DNA of 35,774 nucleotides, from assembly GCA_034435015.1 (NCBI GenBank), contig DAOTYH010000094.1:1-35774 (forward strand), written 5' to 3'. The notes under the pieces are model-generated. The model was not told where the DNA came from. It searched no databases and worked only from the letters and a program-made list of their open reading frames with translations. The DNA is from DAOTYH01 sp034435015 (GTDB lineage Bacteria > Chloroflexota > Anaerolineae > Aggregatilineales > UBA3940). This document shows positions 1 through 6,824 of this stretch, one piece after another. The translations under genes were made by a program, and so were the position numbers. Every line of letters starts with the position of its first letter. Position 1 is the stretch's first letter.

Positions 1-81
1 CCGCTGTTCAGCTCTTTGTTTTTTGTTGGAATCAGCGCCAGCTTTATAAGCAATCTTTTCCTGGCTACCCTGTTCACTTGA
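1..81 (+). CDS. C-terminal end of a membrane protein (truncated by window edge)
   Basis: Reading frame 1 is open from the first base and stops at TGA 79-81. The 26 visible residues are strongly hydrophobic (segments such as LFFVGISASFISNLFLATLF), as in the last transmembrane helix of a permease or other polytopic protein. Nothing identifies the family. The bases after the stop (82-193) show no coding signal. A weaker alternative is a GTG-started minus-strand frame from 80 to the edge, which looks less protein-like. Confidence 0.4.
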   Translation, partial: PLFSSLFFVGISASFISNLFLATLFT

Positions 82-193
82 TTGAGTTCGTACCTAATCT
101 ATGTTAGACACACCTATCCCTACTAATTAGACGATTACCTAAGTGAAACAGGATAAGCGGTAAGTATCAGTACAGGGTGATCCGCAGGCTGGT

Positions 194-222
194 TTGTTGG
201 GGGTATTAGGGGGTGCTATAAT
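194..222 (+). promoter_or_regulatory. Promoter of the aminotransferase/AAA ATPase pair
   Basis: TTGTTG at 194-199, a 17-base spacer, then a perfect TATAAT at 217-222. The expected start of transcription is near 229, giving a leader of about 35 bases before the GTG start at 265. Confidence 0.6.
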
Positions 223-227
223 CGCCT

Positions 228-255
228 TAATCATCTATCTGTAATCATCTATCTG
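228..255 (+). repeat. 14-bp direct tandem repeat, two copies
   Basis: TAATCATCTATCTG occurs twice head to tail (228-241 and 242-255), exactly where transcription from the upstream promoter should begin. It could be a replication-slippage duplication or an operator. Confidence 0.7.
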
Positions 256-264
256 TGTGCTGAG

Positions 265-1461
265 GTGACTGTGTCAACTTCCTCTTATCTAGCTCCTGCC
301 TATGATCTGGAAGCCCTGCGTAGCCAGTTTGAGGTCACTCAGGAAGGGATCGCCTACCTGAACCATGCAGGCATGTCGCCCCTTCCCAGATTGGTCAAGC
401 AGGCTATGCTGGATGCAGTTGAGGCAATGGCCCAGCAGGGGAGCGGGGTGTACACCAGCCTCCTAGCTCCCCTTGAGCAACAGCTACATGAGCAGGTTGC
501 CCGTCTGGTTAATGCTAGCCCGGATGAAGTCGCTTTTGTTGAGAACACATCTATTGGCATTAACTTTATCGCTCAGAGCCTCCCCCTTCAGCCGGGTGAT
601 AACGTGCTCCTGTGCGATGTCGAGTTCCCTGCCAACGTCTACCCTTGGCAGAATCTGGCTTCCAAAGGGGTTGAAACCCGCCTGTTGCCGAGTCGGCAGG
701 GCGGGCTTAGTCTGGAGGCGCTCGACTCTGCGCGGGATGCTCACAGCCGGGTTGTGGCCGTGAGCGGAGTACAATTCTTCACTGGCCGACGGGAGGATTT
801 ATTTGCCATTGGGGAGTATTGTGCTGAACATGGCCTATGGTTGATCGTAGATGGCATGCAGGCAGTGGGCATTGTTCCCCTCGACATGCGGGCGATGGGC
901 ATCCATGCGCTGGTAGCTGGGGGCCAGAAGGCGCTACTGGCTCCGCCCGGGCAGGGCTTTATGGTAGTTCGTGCTGACCTGATCGAGCATCTCCAGCCGG
1001 TATTTGTCGGCCCCCTGTCGGTGATCAATCATGAACACTGGTTGCGTTATGATCTCACCCTAAAGCCGGGCGCCCGGCGCTTTGATCTGGGGACTTCTAA
1101 CATTGCCGGGCTGGCTGGCTTGCTGGCGGCGGTCAACCTGTTGCTTGAGGTTGGTGTAGAGCACATTGCAAATTGGGTCACTCATCTGAGTGATGTGGCT
1201 ATCAGGGATTTAGTTGCACGAGGTTATCGTGTCATTACGCCTCTTGAGCCGGAACAGCATGCCAACATTGTCACCTTTGCCATAGACGGCGACCCAGATG
1301 CCATCACAGCGGCACTGGGCGGGAGGGGAATTATCTTGAGGCCTCATCTGGATGCCGCTGGTAATCCCTACTTGCGAATCTCCACACACGGCTATAATAC
1401 GGAGAACGAAGTATTGCGAGTCGCAGAAGTTCTAGAGGAAATAGACTATGAGCAGTATTAA
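265..1461 (+). CDS. Class V (SufS/NifS-like) PLP-dependent aminotransferase
   Basis: A fold-type I pyridoxal-phosphate enzyme of the class V family, which includes cysteine desulfurases and isopenicillin-N epimerase-like proteins. The N-terminus has the family's YLNHAGMSPLP motif (residues 31-41). DGMQAVG (196-202) supplies the aspartate that binds the pyridine nitrogen. K222 in GGQK is the likely Schiff-base lysine, and RISTHGYNTENEV (371-383) is the conserved C-terminal substrate-binding block. Length of 398 aa is normal. No reactive-cysteine loop typical of a group II desulfurase (RxGxHCA) is visible, so a desulfurase role is uncertain. GTG at 265 is the first start after the promoter; GTG 271 is an alternative and neither has a strong ribosome site. 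The 3' end overlaps the next gene by 14 bases, suggesting co-translation. Confidence 0.85.
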   Translation: MTVSTSSYLAPAYDLEALRSQFEVTQEGIAYLNHAGMSPLPRLVKQAMLDAVEAMAQQGSGVYTSLLAPLEQQLHEQVARLVNASPDEVAFVENTSIGINFIAQSLPLQPGDNVLLCDVEFPANVYPWQNLASKGVETRLLPSRQGGLSLEALDSARDAHSRVVAVSGVQFFTGRREDLFAIGEYCAEHGLWLIVDGMQAVGIVPLDMRAMGIHALVAGGQKALLAPPGQGFMVVRADLIEHLQPVFVGPLSVINHEHWLRYDLTLKPGARRFDLGTSNIAGLAGLLAAVNLLLEVGVEHIANWVTHLSDVAIRDLVARGYRVITPLEPEQHANIVTFAIDGDPDAITAALGGRGIILRPHLDAAGNPYLRISTHGYNTENEVLRVAEVLEEIDYEQY

Positions 1462-2848
1462 GCCCACTGCAGCCCAGCTCGCTCAACAGCAGGCGGCCCG
1501 CCGGCAGACCAGCCAAGCCACGACGCCGCAGGCCGCCGCCAAAGCCGAGGACCGGTATGGAATCGGTATCGGTGAGGATTGGATGCCCCGTCCGGTTGGC
1601 AGTATAGAAGACACGGGGCTGAACATCCTTTATTTGTCTGAGCTTGTTCTCAAAATACTCTATTTCAGCGGCTTCAAGTCCGGTTATGCCATTGCCGAGT
1701 CTATCAAGCTTCCCTTTACCGGCGTGGTAGATCAGGTCATGGAGTTCTTGAAGCGTGAGCGTATGGTTGAGGTCAAGGGTAGTGGGGGCTTTGGGGAAGG
1801 CGCCTACCAGTATGTGATCACAGGCACTGGTATTGAGAAGGCGCGTGAGGCTATGGAGCGCTCACAATATGCTGGCCCTGCGCCTGTCCCGCTGGATGTC
1901 TACTGTAAGGCCATCCGAGAGCAACACAAAAATCTGATGGTCACACAGGAATTGATGCAACGGGCGCTGACACATCTGGTCATCAACAAGAAGGTGTTTG
2001 ATAAGATTGGCCCGGCTGTTAACTCTGGTCGTTCTATCTTCATGTATGGTCCCCCCGGCAATGGTAAAACGACTATCTCGGAAGCCGTGGGCCGTGTTGT
2101 GCTAGGGCAGGGGATGTACATTCCCTATGCCATTGATATAGATGGACAGATCGTGCGCGTATTTGACAGCGTAAATCATGAACCGCTTGAGCAGGAGGAA
2201 GCCCCTGGTACAGGATCGGGGCGCAACCGCCCTGACCCCCGCTGGGTTAAGATCAGGCGTCCTGTGATCATGGTAGGTGGTGAGCTGACGCTTGAGACGC
2301 TAGACCTTGTGTATGATCCGATTAACAAGTACTACGAGGCCCCCTTCCAAGTTAAGGCTAACGGCGGCATGTTCCTCATAGACGACTTTGGCCGTCAGCA
2401 GGTCCGTCCGCGTGATTTGCTGAACCGCTGGATCGTCCCGTTGGAAAAACGCATTGACTTCCTGACGCTGGCCAACGGGCGTAAGATAGAAGTCCCCTTT
2501 GATGTATTGATTGTATTCTCGACCAACCTCGACCCGCGTGATCTGGTTGATGAAGCCTTCCTGCGACGTATCCGTCACAAGATCGAGATCACAGACCCTT
2601 CCTATGAGGAATTCAGGCAAATCTTCATGCGTGTAGCTAAGGCGCGCGGCTTGCCATATGACGATAAGATGATGGCCTATCTGATTCAAGAGTGGTATAT
2701 CAAGCAGAACCGGAATCTGCGTGCCGTCCACCCGCGCGACATCATTGATCAAATGAAGGACATTTCATCCTATCTGGGCGTTCCCTTTGAAATGAGCCGC
2801 GATTTGATTGACCGGGCCTGCGAGGCCTACTTTGTCGAGTTGAGCTGA
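1448..2848 (+). CDS. AAA+ ATPase with N-terminal winged-helix-like region
   Basis: A 466-aa AAA+ protein. Residues 1-35 are Ala/Gln-rich and probably disordered. Residues 55-140 look like a winged-helix fold (LSELVLKILYFSGF...ERMVEVKG...YVITGTGIEKA). The ATPase core has Walker A GPPGNGKT (201-208), Walker B MFLIDD (308-313), sensor-1 N360 in FSTNLDPR, and an arginine-finger candidate in FLRRIRHK (371-378). A lid-like region follows with HPRDIIDQM. The domain order resembles uncharacterised AAA ATPases rather than ClpX, RuvB or MoxR. AGAGGA about eight bases upstream supports ATG 1448. It overlaps the aminotransferase by 14 bases. Remodelling of a protein or nucleoprotein target is an inference; no substrate can be read from the sequence. 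Confidence 0.8.
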   Translation: MSSIKPTAAQLAQQQAARRQTSQATTPQAAAKAEDRYGIGIGEDWMPRPVGSIEDTGLNILYLSELVLKILYFSGFKSGYAIAESIKLPFTGVVDQVMEFLKRERMVEVKGSGGFGEGAYQYVITGTGIEKAREAMERSQYAGPAPVPLDVYCKAIREQHKNLMVTQELMQRALTHLVINKKVFDKIGPAVNSGRSIFMYGPPGNGKTTISEAVGRVVLGQGMYIPYAIDIDGQIVRVFDSVNHEPLEQEEAPGTGSGRNRPDPRWVKIRRPVIMVGGELTLETLDLVYDPINKYYEAPFQVKANGGMFLIDDFGRQQVRPRDLLNRWIVPLEKRIDFLTLANGRKIEVPFDVLIVFSTNLDPRDLVDEAFLRRIRHKIEITDPSYEEFRQIFMRVAKARGLPYDDKMMAYLIQEWYIKQNRNLRAVHPRDIIDQMKDISSYLGVPFEMSRDLIDRACEAYFVELS

Positions 2849-2867
2849 TTAAACCCGCTGTGAGGTT

Positions 2868-2892
2868 GGCCCCTCTCTTGAAGGGAGGGGCC
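2868..2892 (+). terminator. GC-rich hairpin between AAA ATPase and GDPD genes
   Basis: A 10-bp stem with one G-T wobble (GGCCCCTCTC 2868-2877 with GGGAGGGGCC 2883-2892) and a 5-base loop. There is no T tract after it, so it is either a weak terminator or an RNA processing/stability element. Confidence 0.45.
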
Positions 2893-2894
2893 AG

Positions 2895-2900
2895 TATAAT
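2895..2900 (+). promoter_or_regulatory. TATAAT -10 box just ahead of the GDPD gene
   Basis: A perfect TATAAT begins two bases after the hairpin. Transcription would start near 2907, leaving only a few bases before ATG 2911. No good -35 is seen at 16-18 bases, so this call is tentative. Confidence 0.4.
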
Positions 2901-2910
2901 TTGCCCTGAA

Positions 2911-3696
2911 ATGATGACAGATTTATCTAGCTTACCCTTAGGCGATTTCTATCGGGGGCGCCTCCTTAACTTTGCCCATCGAGGGGCACGGCGGCAGGCA
3001 CCTGAAAACACCTTGCCTGCCTTTGAGCGGGCGGTTGAGCTTGGCGCAGACGGCATTGAGCTGGATGTACACCTTAGCGCGGATGGTGTGCCCGTTGTCA
3101 TCCATGATTTTGATGTGGATAAAACGACTGACGGGACGGGTGCAGTTGCCAAGAAGACATTGGCTGAACTCCGTGAACTGGATGCTGGCGCTCATTTCTC
3201 CCCCCAATTTGCCGGCACGCGCATACCGACCCTGATGGAGGTATTCGAGGCTGTTGGCAACCGGGTGTTGATCAACATCGAACTGAAGAGTTATGGGAGC
3301 AGTCCGCAACTGGCTCAAGCGGTGATTGATCAGGTGGGAGCCTTCAATCTGATCGGGCGTGTTCTCATCTCTTCCTTTAGCCCTTTTGTATTACGCCAAG
3401 TGCGCCGGCTCCGCCCTGAACTCCCTGTAGGATACCTTTATGCACCTGACCTGCCCCTCCCCCTGGCAAAGGGCTGGCTGGCTCGTCCAGTTATTGGGGT
3501 GCACGAAGCCCGTCATCCTCACTTCTCAATGGTGGATGAACGTTACATGGATTGGGCGCGAAAGAACCGCTATCGGGTCAACGTCTGGACGGTCAATGAG
3601 CCTTCCGACATTGAGCGGATGAGGCGGCTTGGTGTGGATATGATCATCAGTGACTACCCGGAGCGGGTACGAGATGTCCTTCGAGCTGAGTCGTAG
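2911..3696 (+). CDS. Glycerophosphodiester phosphodiesterase (GDPD/UgpQ family)
   Basis: Hydrolyses glycerophosphodiesters from phospholipid turnover to glycerol-3-phosphate and an alcohol, using a metal in a TIM barrel. The diagnostic N-terminal block is AHRGARRQAPENT (H23-R24, E32), followed by GIELDVHLS with metal ligands E50 and D52, the catalytic H65 in VVIHDF, and INIELK (E124, K126). The C-terminal block VNVWTVNEPSDIERMRRLGVD is typical. At 261 aa it matches the family. No signal peptide, so cytoplasmic. The frame also runs upstream to GTG 2860, but that extension crosses the hairpin and is unlike the family, so ATG 2911 (or 2914) is preferred. There is no clear ribosome site, consistent with a very short leader. 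It leads a tight four-gene operon ending near 5530. Confidence 0.9.
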   Translation: MMTDLSSLPLGDFYRGRLLNFAHRGARRQAPENTLPAFERAVELGADGIELDVHLSADGVPVVIHDFDVDKTTDGTGAVAKKTLAELRELDAGAHFSPQFAGTRIPTLMEVFEAVGNRVLINIELKSYGSSPQLAQAVIDQVGAFNLIGRVLISSFSPFVLRQVRRLRPELPVGYLYAPDLPLPLAKGWLARPVIGVHEARHPHFSMVDERYMDWARKNRYRVNVWTVNEPSDIERMRRLGVDMIISDYPERVRDVLRAES

Positions 3697-3711
3697 CTTC
3701 CTAAGGAGATA

Positions 3712-4575
3712 ATGCACCCTATGCCTCGTTTATTGATTGTCAATGCGGATGATTTCGGCTACACGATGGGCGTTACACGGGGTATTGTCCATGCGCACAG
3801 GCATGGTATCGTGACCTCGACCAGCCTCATGGTAAATATGCCTGCCGCCGCTGAAGCAGTTGAGCTGGCCCGAAGTGAAGCACCTACGCTAGGGCTTGGC
3901 CTGCATCTCAATCTGACCGCCGGCAGGCCGGTTACACCGCCTGAGCAGGTGCCTGCCCTTGTCCGTTCAGATGGTACATTCCGCTCCAGCGCTGATCTGA
4001 TCGCCGCACTTCCTTCTCTGGATGTGGCTCAGGTCGAACAGGAGTTACGTGCTCAAGTGGCGCGGTTTTCAACGCTGGTTGGTCATCCCCCTGATCATCT
4101 AGATAGTCATCATCACATCACGTACCTCAGCCCCCCCATCCTTGCCCTCATGCTGCGCATGGCCTCCGAATTGGATGTCCCCATCCGTTTCCCGCTACCG
4201 GGCGACCCGGCAACGGCTGGAGACTCGCTGGCCAAAATAGGGCTGTCATCGGCAAAGGCCTTTGTGGAGGAAATGGCTGATGTACTGATAGCTCTCGTCA
4301 GAAGTTCAGGGGTACGCCATCCTAACCGATTCTTTGCTGACTTCTATGGGGATCAGGCTACTCTGGGAGACCTGCTGAATCTGCTGGTTGCACTGCCAGA
4401 AGGCACTTCGGAGATCATGTGCCATCCTGCTGAGGTGGATGATGAGTTGCGGGCAAAGTCGAGTTATGTCACCCCCCGCCTCAGTGAACTTTCTGCATTG
4501 ACGCATCCCAGCACCCGCGAGTTGATCTTTGCAGAGGGGATACAGTTAATCTGCTTTCGTGACTTGGCGGGATGA
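3712..4575 (+). CDS. YdjC/ChbG-family carbohydrate deacetylase
   Basis: A metal-dependent deacetylase of the YdjC family, whose characterised member ChbG removes an acetyl group from chitooligosaccharides. The N-terminal IVNADDFGY (9-17) gives the catalytic/metal-binding Asp pair. GLHLNLTAGRP (63-73) supplies a His, and DSHHHITYLSP (131-141) is the second metal-binding His block. PNRFFADFYGDQ and EIMCHPAEVDD are further family blocks. Length of 287 aa is as expected. AAGGAG at 3703-3708 lies 3 bases before ATG 3712 and 12 before ATG 3721, so the first codon is uncertain by three residues. The stop overlaps the methyltransferase start as ATGA. The substrate here is unknown; an N-acetylated cell-wall or storage sugar is plausible. 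Confidence 0.88.
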   Translation: MHPMPRLLIVNADDFGYTMGVTRGIVHAHRHGIVTSTSLMVNMPAAAEAVELARSEAPTLGLGLHLNLTAGRPVTPPEQVPALVRSDGTFRSSADLIAALPSLDVAQVEQELRAQVARFSTLVGHPPDHLDSHHHITYLSPPILALMLRMASELDVPIRFPLPGDPATAGDSLAKIGLSSAKAFVEEMADVLIALVRSSGVRHPNRFFADFYGDQATLGDLLNLLVALPEGTSEIMCHPAEVDDELRAKSSYVTPRLSELSALTHPSTRELIFAEGIQLICFRDLAG

Positions 4576-5252
4576 TGGATCGCATGCCGCTTGGTCTGTG
4601 GTGGCGTCTCGTAAGGTTTGGCTTCCGCCTGCTATACAACCAGTTTGCTTGGACATACGACCTGGTTAGTTGGGGAGTCTCGCTTGGCCACTGGCGGCAA
4701 TGGCAACAGGCCAGTATCCCTTATCTGGGAGCTGACTCGCGTAGTTTAATTCTAGAGCTGGCTTATGGAACAGGTGACCTTCAGATCGATCTGGCTCATG
4801 CCGGGCTGAACGCTGTTGGGCTGGACCTCTCTCCCCACATGTGCCGTATTGCACGCCGCAAATTGGTCCGGCATGGTCTGACTCCGCGGTTAGTGCGTGG
4901 AAATGCGATGTCTCTCCCTTTCCCTTCTGGATATTTTGATGCGGTTGTCAGCACCTTCCCCACCGAGTTTATAATCCGCCCTGAGACGTTGCAAGAGGTC
5001 TATCGTGTTCTTAGGACCAGCGGGAGGTTAGTTATTGTTCCCAATGGAATCCTCACATTGGGGACACCTCTAAGCCGTCTGCTAGAATGGCTTTATCGGA
5101 TCACGGGGCAACGCGGCCCATGGCCAGTCGATCCACTGGCGGCCTTCCGTGAAGCAGGTTTTGGCGAGGTAGAGCTGAAGATGGAAACATTGCCCGGCAG
5201 TCAAGTCTGGATTATGATTGCTGTCAAATCCGCTCTTAGGGAAGCTCAGTGA
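4572..5252 (+). CDS. Class I SAM-dependent methyltransferase (UbiE-like)
   Basis: A 226-aa Rossmann-fold methyltransferase. Motif I is LILELAYGTGDLQ (59-71), with the glycine loop reading AYGTG instead of the common GCGTG. The acidic end of strand 2 is D85 in VGLDLS. GNAMSLPFPSGYFDAVVSTF (110-129) is motif II/III as in UbiE-like enzymes, and EVYRVLRTSGRLVIV (142-156) is the post-core block. The N-terminus (YNQFAWTYDLVSW) also matches this group. The substrate cannot be told: quinones, lipids and small metabolites are all possible. Its ATG overlaps the previous stop (ATGA) and its own stop overlaps the next start (GTGA), so translation is coupled on both sides. Confidence 0.85.
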   Translation: MMDRMPLGLWWRLVRFGFRLLYNQFAWTYDLVSWGVSLGHWRQWQQASIPYLGADSRSLILELAYGTGDLQIDLAHAGLNAVGLDLSPHMCRIARRKLVRHGLTPRLVRGNAMSLPFPSGYFDAVVSTFPTEFIIRPETLQEVYRVLRTSGRLVIVPNGILTLGTPLSRLLEWLYRITGQRGPWPVDPLAAFREAGFGEVELKMETLPGSQVWIMIAVKSALREAQ

Positions 5253-5530
5253 TTTTCTCGCCTGCATTTGTTTTTGGCCTCTTGCTTGCTACGTTCTATG
5301 GTGCGCTTGCCCATTTGATCTTTGGCGGGGGAGGGCGCTCGCTGTTGTTTTTTGTTCTGGCCGCTTGGACTGGCTTTGCTGTTGGGCACGCTGTGGGACA
5401 AGTAATGGGGATACATGTTCTTTTGATCGGCCCGGTTAACATCCTGACGGGTACTCTGGGGGCACTCATTGCTGTGGTGACCACTGCTATCCTTTCCTCC
5501 CGTCGAACAGTTGACAGCCGTGAAGGGTAG
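5249..5530 (+). CDS. Small integral membrane protein, unknown function
   Basis: A 93-aa hydrophobic protein with about three predicted membrane segments: roughly residues 4-25, 31-49 and 58-82. A Gly-rich turn (FGGGGRS) and a short hydrophilic tail are also present. I recognise no family. The GTG start at 5249 overlaps the methyltransferase stop as GTGA, good evidence that the frame is translated. It is the last gene of the operon starting at 2911. Confidence 0.7.
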   Translation: MIFSPAFVFGLLLATFYGALAHLIFGGGGRSLLFFVLAAWTGFAVGHAVGQVMGIHVLLIGPVNILTGTLGALIAVVTTAILSSRRTVDSREG

Positions 5531-5537
5531 TCCTTCC

Positions 5538-5558
5538 TGTCTCTCTAGCAGAGAGGCA
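5538..5558 (+). terminator. Possible terminator of the 2911-5530 operon
   Basis: CTCTCT (5541-5546) pairs with AGAGAG (5550-5555) across a 3-base loop, and three more pairs (one G-T) extend the stem. CTTTTACT follows a few bases later. The stem is moderate and the T run short. Confidence 0.35.
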
Positions 5559-5585
5559 AGGGCTTTTACTGAAATCTCTCCGCGC

Positions 5586-5614
5586 TTTTCATGCTATTTC
5601 CCCTGTGTTATAAT
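5586..5614 (+). promoter_or_regulatory. Promoter of the 5732-6719 membrane/YtxH pair
   Basis: TTTTCA at 5586-5591, a 17-base spacer and a perfect TATAAT at 5609-5614. The leader to ATG 5732 would be about 110 bases; I see no recognisable riboswitch in it. Confidence 0.6.
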
Positions 5615-5731
5615 TGATCCTAGTAAACCAAGTGACCCGGACTGGTGGCCGCACAGTGGGATTAGATCATTCTTCCCATTCAGGCAGTGCCGGGTATGTT
5701 GTTCACCTGTCAGCCAGAGGAAGCCAGTCTT

Positions 5732-6364
5732 ATGAGTGAAACGCCTGCATCCGACGTGCCACCTGAAGGGTCACATCAAGCACGAAATGCCGTTATAGCT
5801 ATTATTGTTGTCATCTTGCTGCTGACAGCCGGGTTGGTGGCAATTGCGGCTGTTCTGGCTGTTCATGCCGAGACTGCCGGGCCTAGCGTACGGGTCATCC
5901 GTGATCTGTTGATTATCGTCATGGCGCTGGAGATGGTTGTCATCGGCGCGGCTTTTGTTGTGTTGCTTGTGCAGGTGGCTCGTTTCATCAACCTGATCAA
6001 CAACGAATTGCAGCCGTTGATCACTGCTACATCGGACACGGTTAACACGGTGCGGGGCACCGCGGTCTTTCTGAGCAAGAATCTGGCTGAGCCAATTATC
6101 GCCGCCAACAGCGCTCTGCGGGGTGTGGCGAAAGTGGTGGGCGACGCTGATGCGATCCGAAGGGCGGCAGGGATCGCCGCCGCCGCAGTGGCCGCGACCA
6201 CATCTGCTACGACAACTCATATTCCCTCGCCAGCATCTGTTGGAGCTGAGGAAGCTGGGCAGACTGAGGCTGGAGAAATCCAGCAGAATGAAGCAAAGGG
6301 CAAAACGTCACCTCAGAGTACGGGACAGGAAAAAATAGAGAGAGAGGAGCACAATGACAAATAA
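5732..6364 (+). CDS. Two-segment membrane protein with long cytoplasmic tail, unknown
   Basis: A 210-aa protein with two membrane helices (about 19-44 and 57-82). A helical stretch of alternating polar and hydrophobic residues follows (83-145, RFINLINNELQPLITATSDT and onward), reminiscent of DUF948-type envelope proteins. The tail is Ala-rich then Glu/Gln-rich and probably disordered. AGAGGAAG (5716-5723) eight bases upstream fixes ATG 5732, although the frame runs back to 5687. It overlaps the YtxH-like gene by 11 bases. The pairing of a DUF948-like protein with YtxH is common in other bacteria and points to an envelope or stress role, which is inferred. Confidence 0.72.
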   Translation: MSETPASDVPPEGSHQARNAVIAIIVVILLLTAGLVAIAAVLAVHAETAGPSVRVIRDLLIIVMALEMVVIGAAFVVLLVQVARFINLINNELQPLITATSDTVNTVRGTAVFLSKNLAEPIIAANSALRGVAKVVGDADAIRRAAGIAAAAVAATTSATTTHIPSPASVGAEEAGQTEAGEIQQNEAKGKTSPQSTGQEKIEREEHNDK

Positions 6365-6719
6365 TAACGGTGGGTCAGAGATCGGTGCTTTCCTGACAGG
6401 ATTCCTCGTCGGCGGATTGGTGGGCGCGGCGGTGGCATTGCTGTTTGCCCCGCAATCCGGTGAGGAGACACGCGAACAGATCCGCACCAAGGGCATTGAG
6501 TTGCGCGATCGAGCCGATGAGGAAATCAAGCAGATGCGTGAGAAGGCAGAAAAGACATTGGAAGAAGTCCGTGCTCAGGCTGAGCAGATTCAGCAGCGGA
6601 GCAAGGAGCTTCTGGAGGAAACCCGTGCTCGTGTGTCCGGCGCTATTGAGCAGGGGGTTGAGACGGCCCGCAAGACACGCGAAAGCCTGAGTGGCAAGGG
6701 GGCTGAGGAGGCCTCCTAG
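6354..6719 (+). CDS. YtxH-like domain protein (membrane-anchored coiled coil)
   Basis: A 121-aa protein with one N-terminal Gly-rich membrane segment (10-31, GAFLTGFLVGGLVGAAVALL) directly followed by LFAPQSGEETR (30-40), the hallmark of the YtxH family. Residues 38-118 are almost all charged/Ala heptad-like sequence and should form a long alpha-helical coiled coil. YtxH proteins are general-stress-linked in Bacillus; their molecular job is unclear. GAGGAG precedes the ATG. The gene starts inside the end of the preceding membrane gene, so the two are co-translated. Confidence 0.85.
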   Translation: MTNNNGGSEIGAFLTGFLVGGLVGAAVALLFAPQSGEETREQIRTKGIELRDRADEEIKQMREKAEKTLEEVRAQAEQIQQRSKELLEETRARVSGAIEQGVETARKTRESLSGKGAEEAS

Positions 6720-6766
6720 TCAGTCTCTTGCTTTCCTTACTGCCTGATAAATAGTCTATAGAAAGT

Positions 6767-6792
6767 CCCGGCTTCCATAACTGGAAACCGGG
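6767..6792. terminator. Hairpin between convergent genes (bidirectional terminator)
   Basis: CCCGG-C-TTCCA (6767-6777) pairs with TGGAA-A-CCGGG (6782-6792), eleven positions with one C/A mismatch and a 4-base loop. It lies between the YtxH stop (6719) and the nnr stop (6814). On the minus strand it is followed by GACTTTCTAT. Confidence 0.55.
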
Positions 6793-6802
6793 GTTGGTTA
6801 TT

Positions 6803-6824
6803 ACGCCACGTGATCACGTGGCGT
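6803..6824. terminator. Perfect 22-bp palindrome holding the nnr stop codon
   Basis: Bases 6803-6824 are a perfect inverted repeat centred on CACGTGATCACGTG. The stop codon of nnr (minus strand, 6814-6816) lies at its centre. On the + strand TTTATG follows. It could act as a second, intrinsic-like stop for YtxH transcription or as a protein-binding palindrome. Confidence 0.5.

Noticed and set aside
1..80. GTG-started minus-strand partial ORF
   Set aside because: No ribosome site; the plus-strand frame gives a more convincing hydrophobic tail.
2300..2752. 150-aa minus-strand ORF inside the AAA ATPase gene
   Set aside because: Composition is that of a shadow frame and the plus-strand gene is unambiguous.
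5771..6220. 149-aa minus-strand ORF opposite the membrane protein gene
   Set aside because: Shadow frame of a clear two-helix membrane gene; no start signal.
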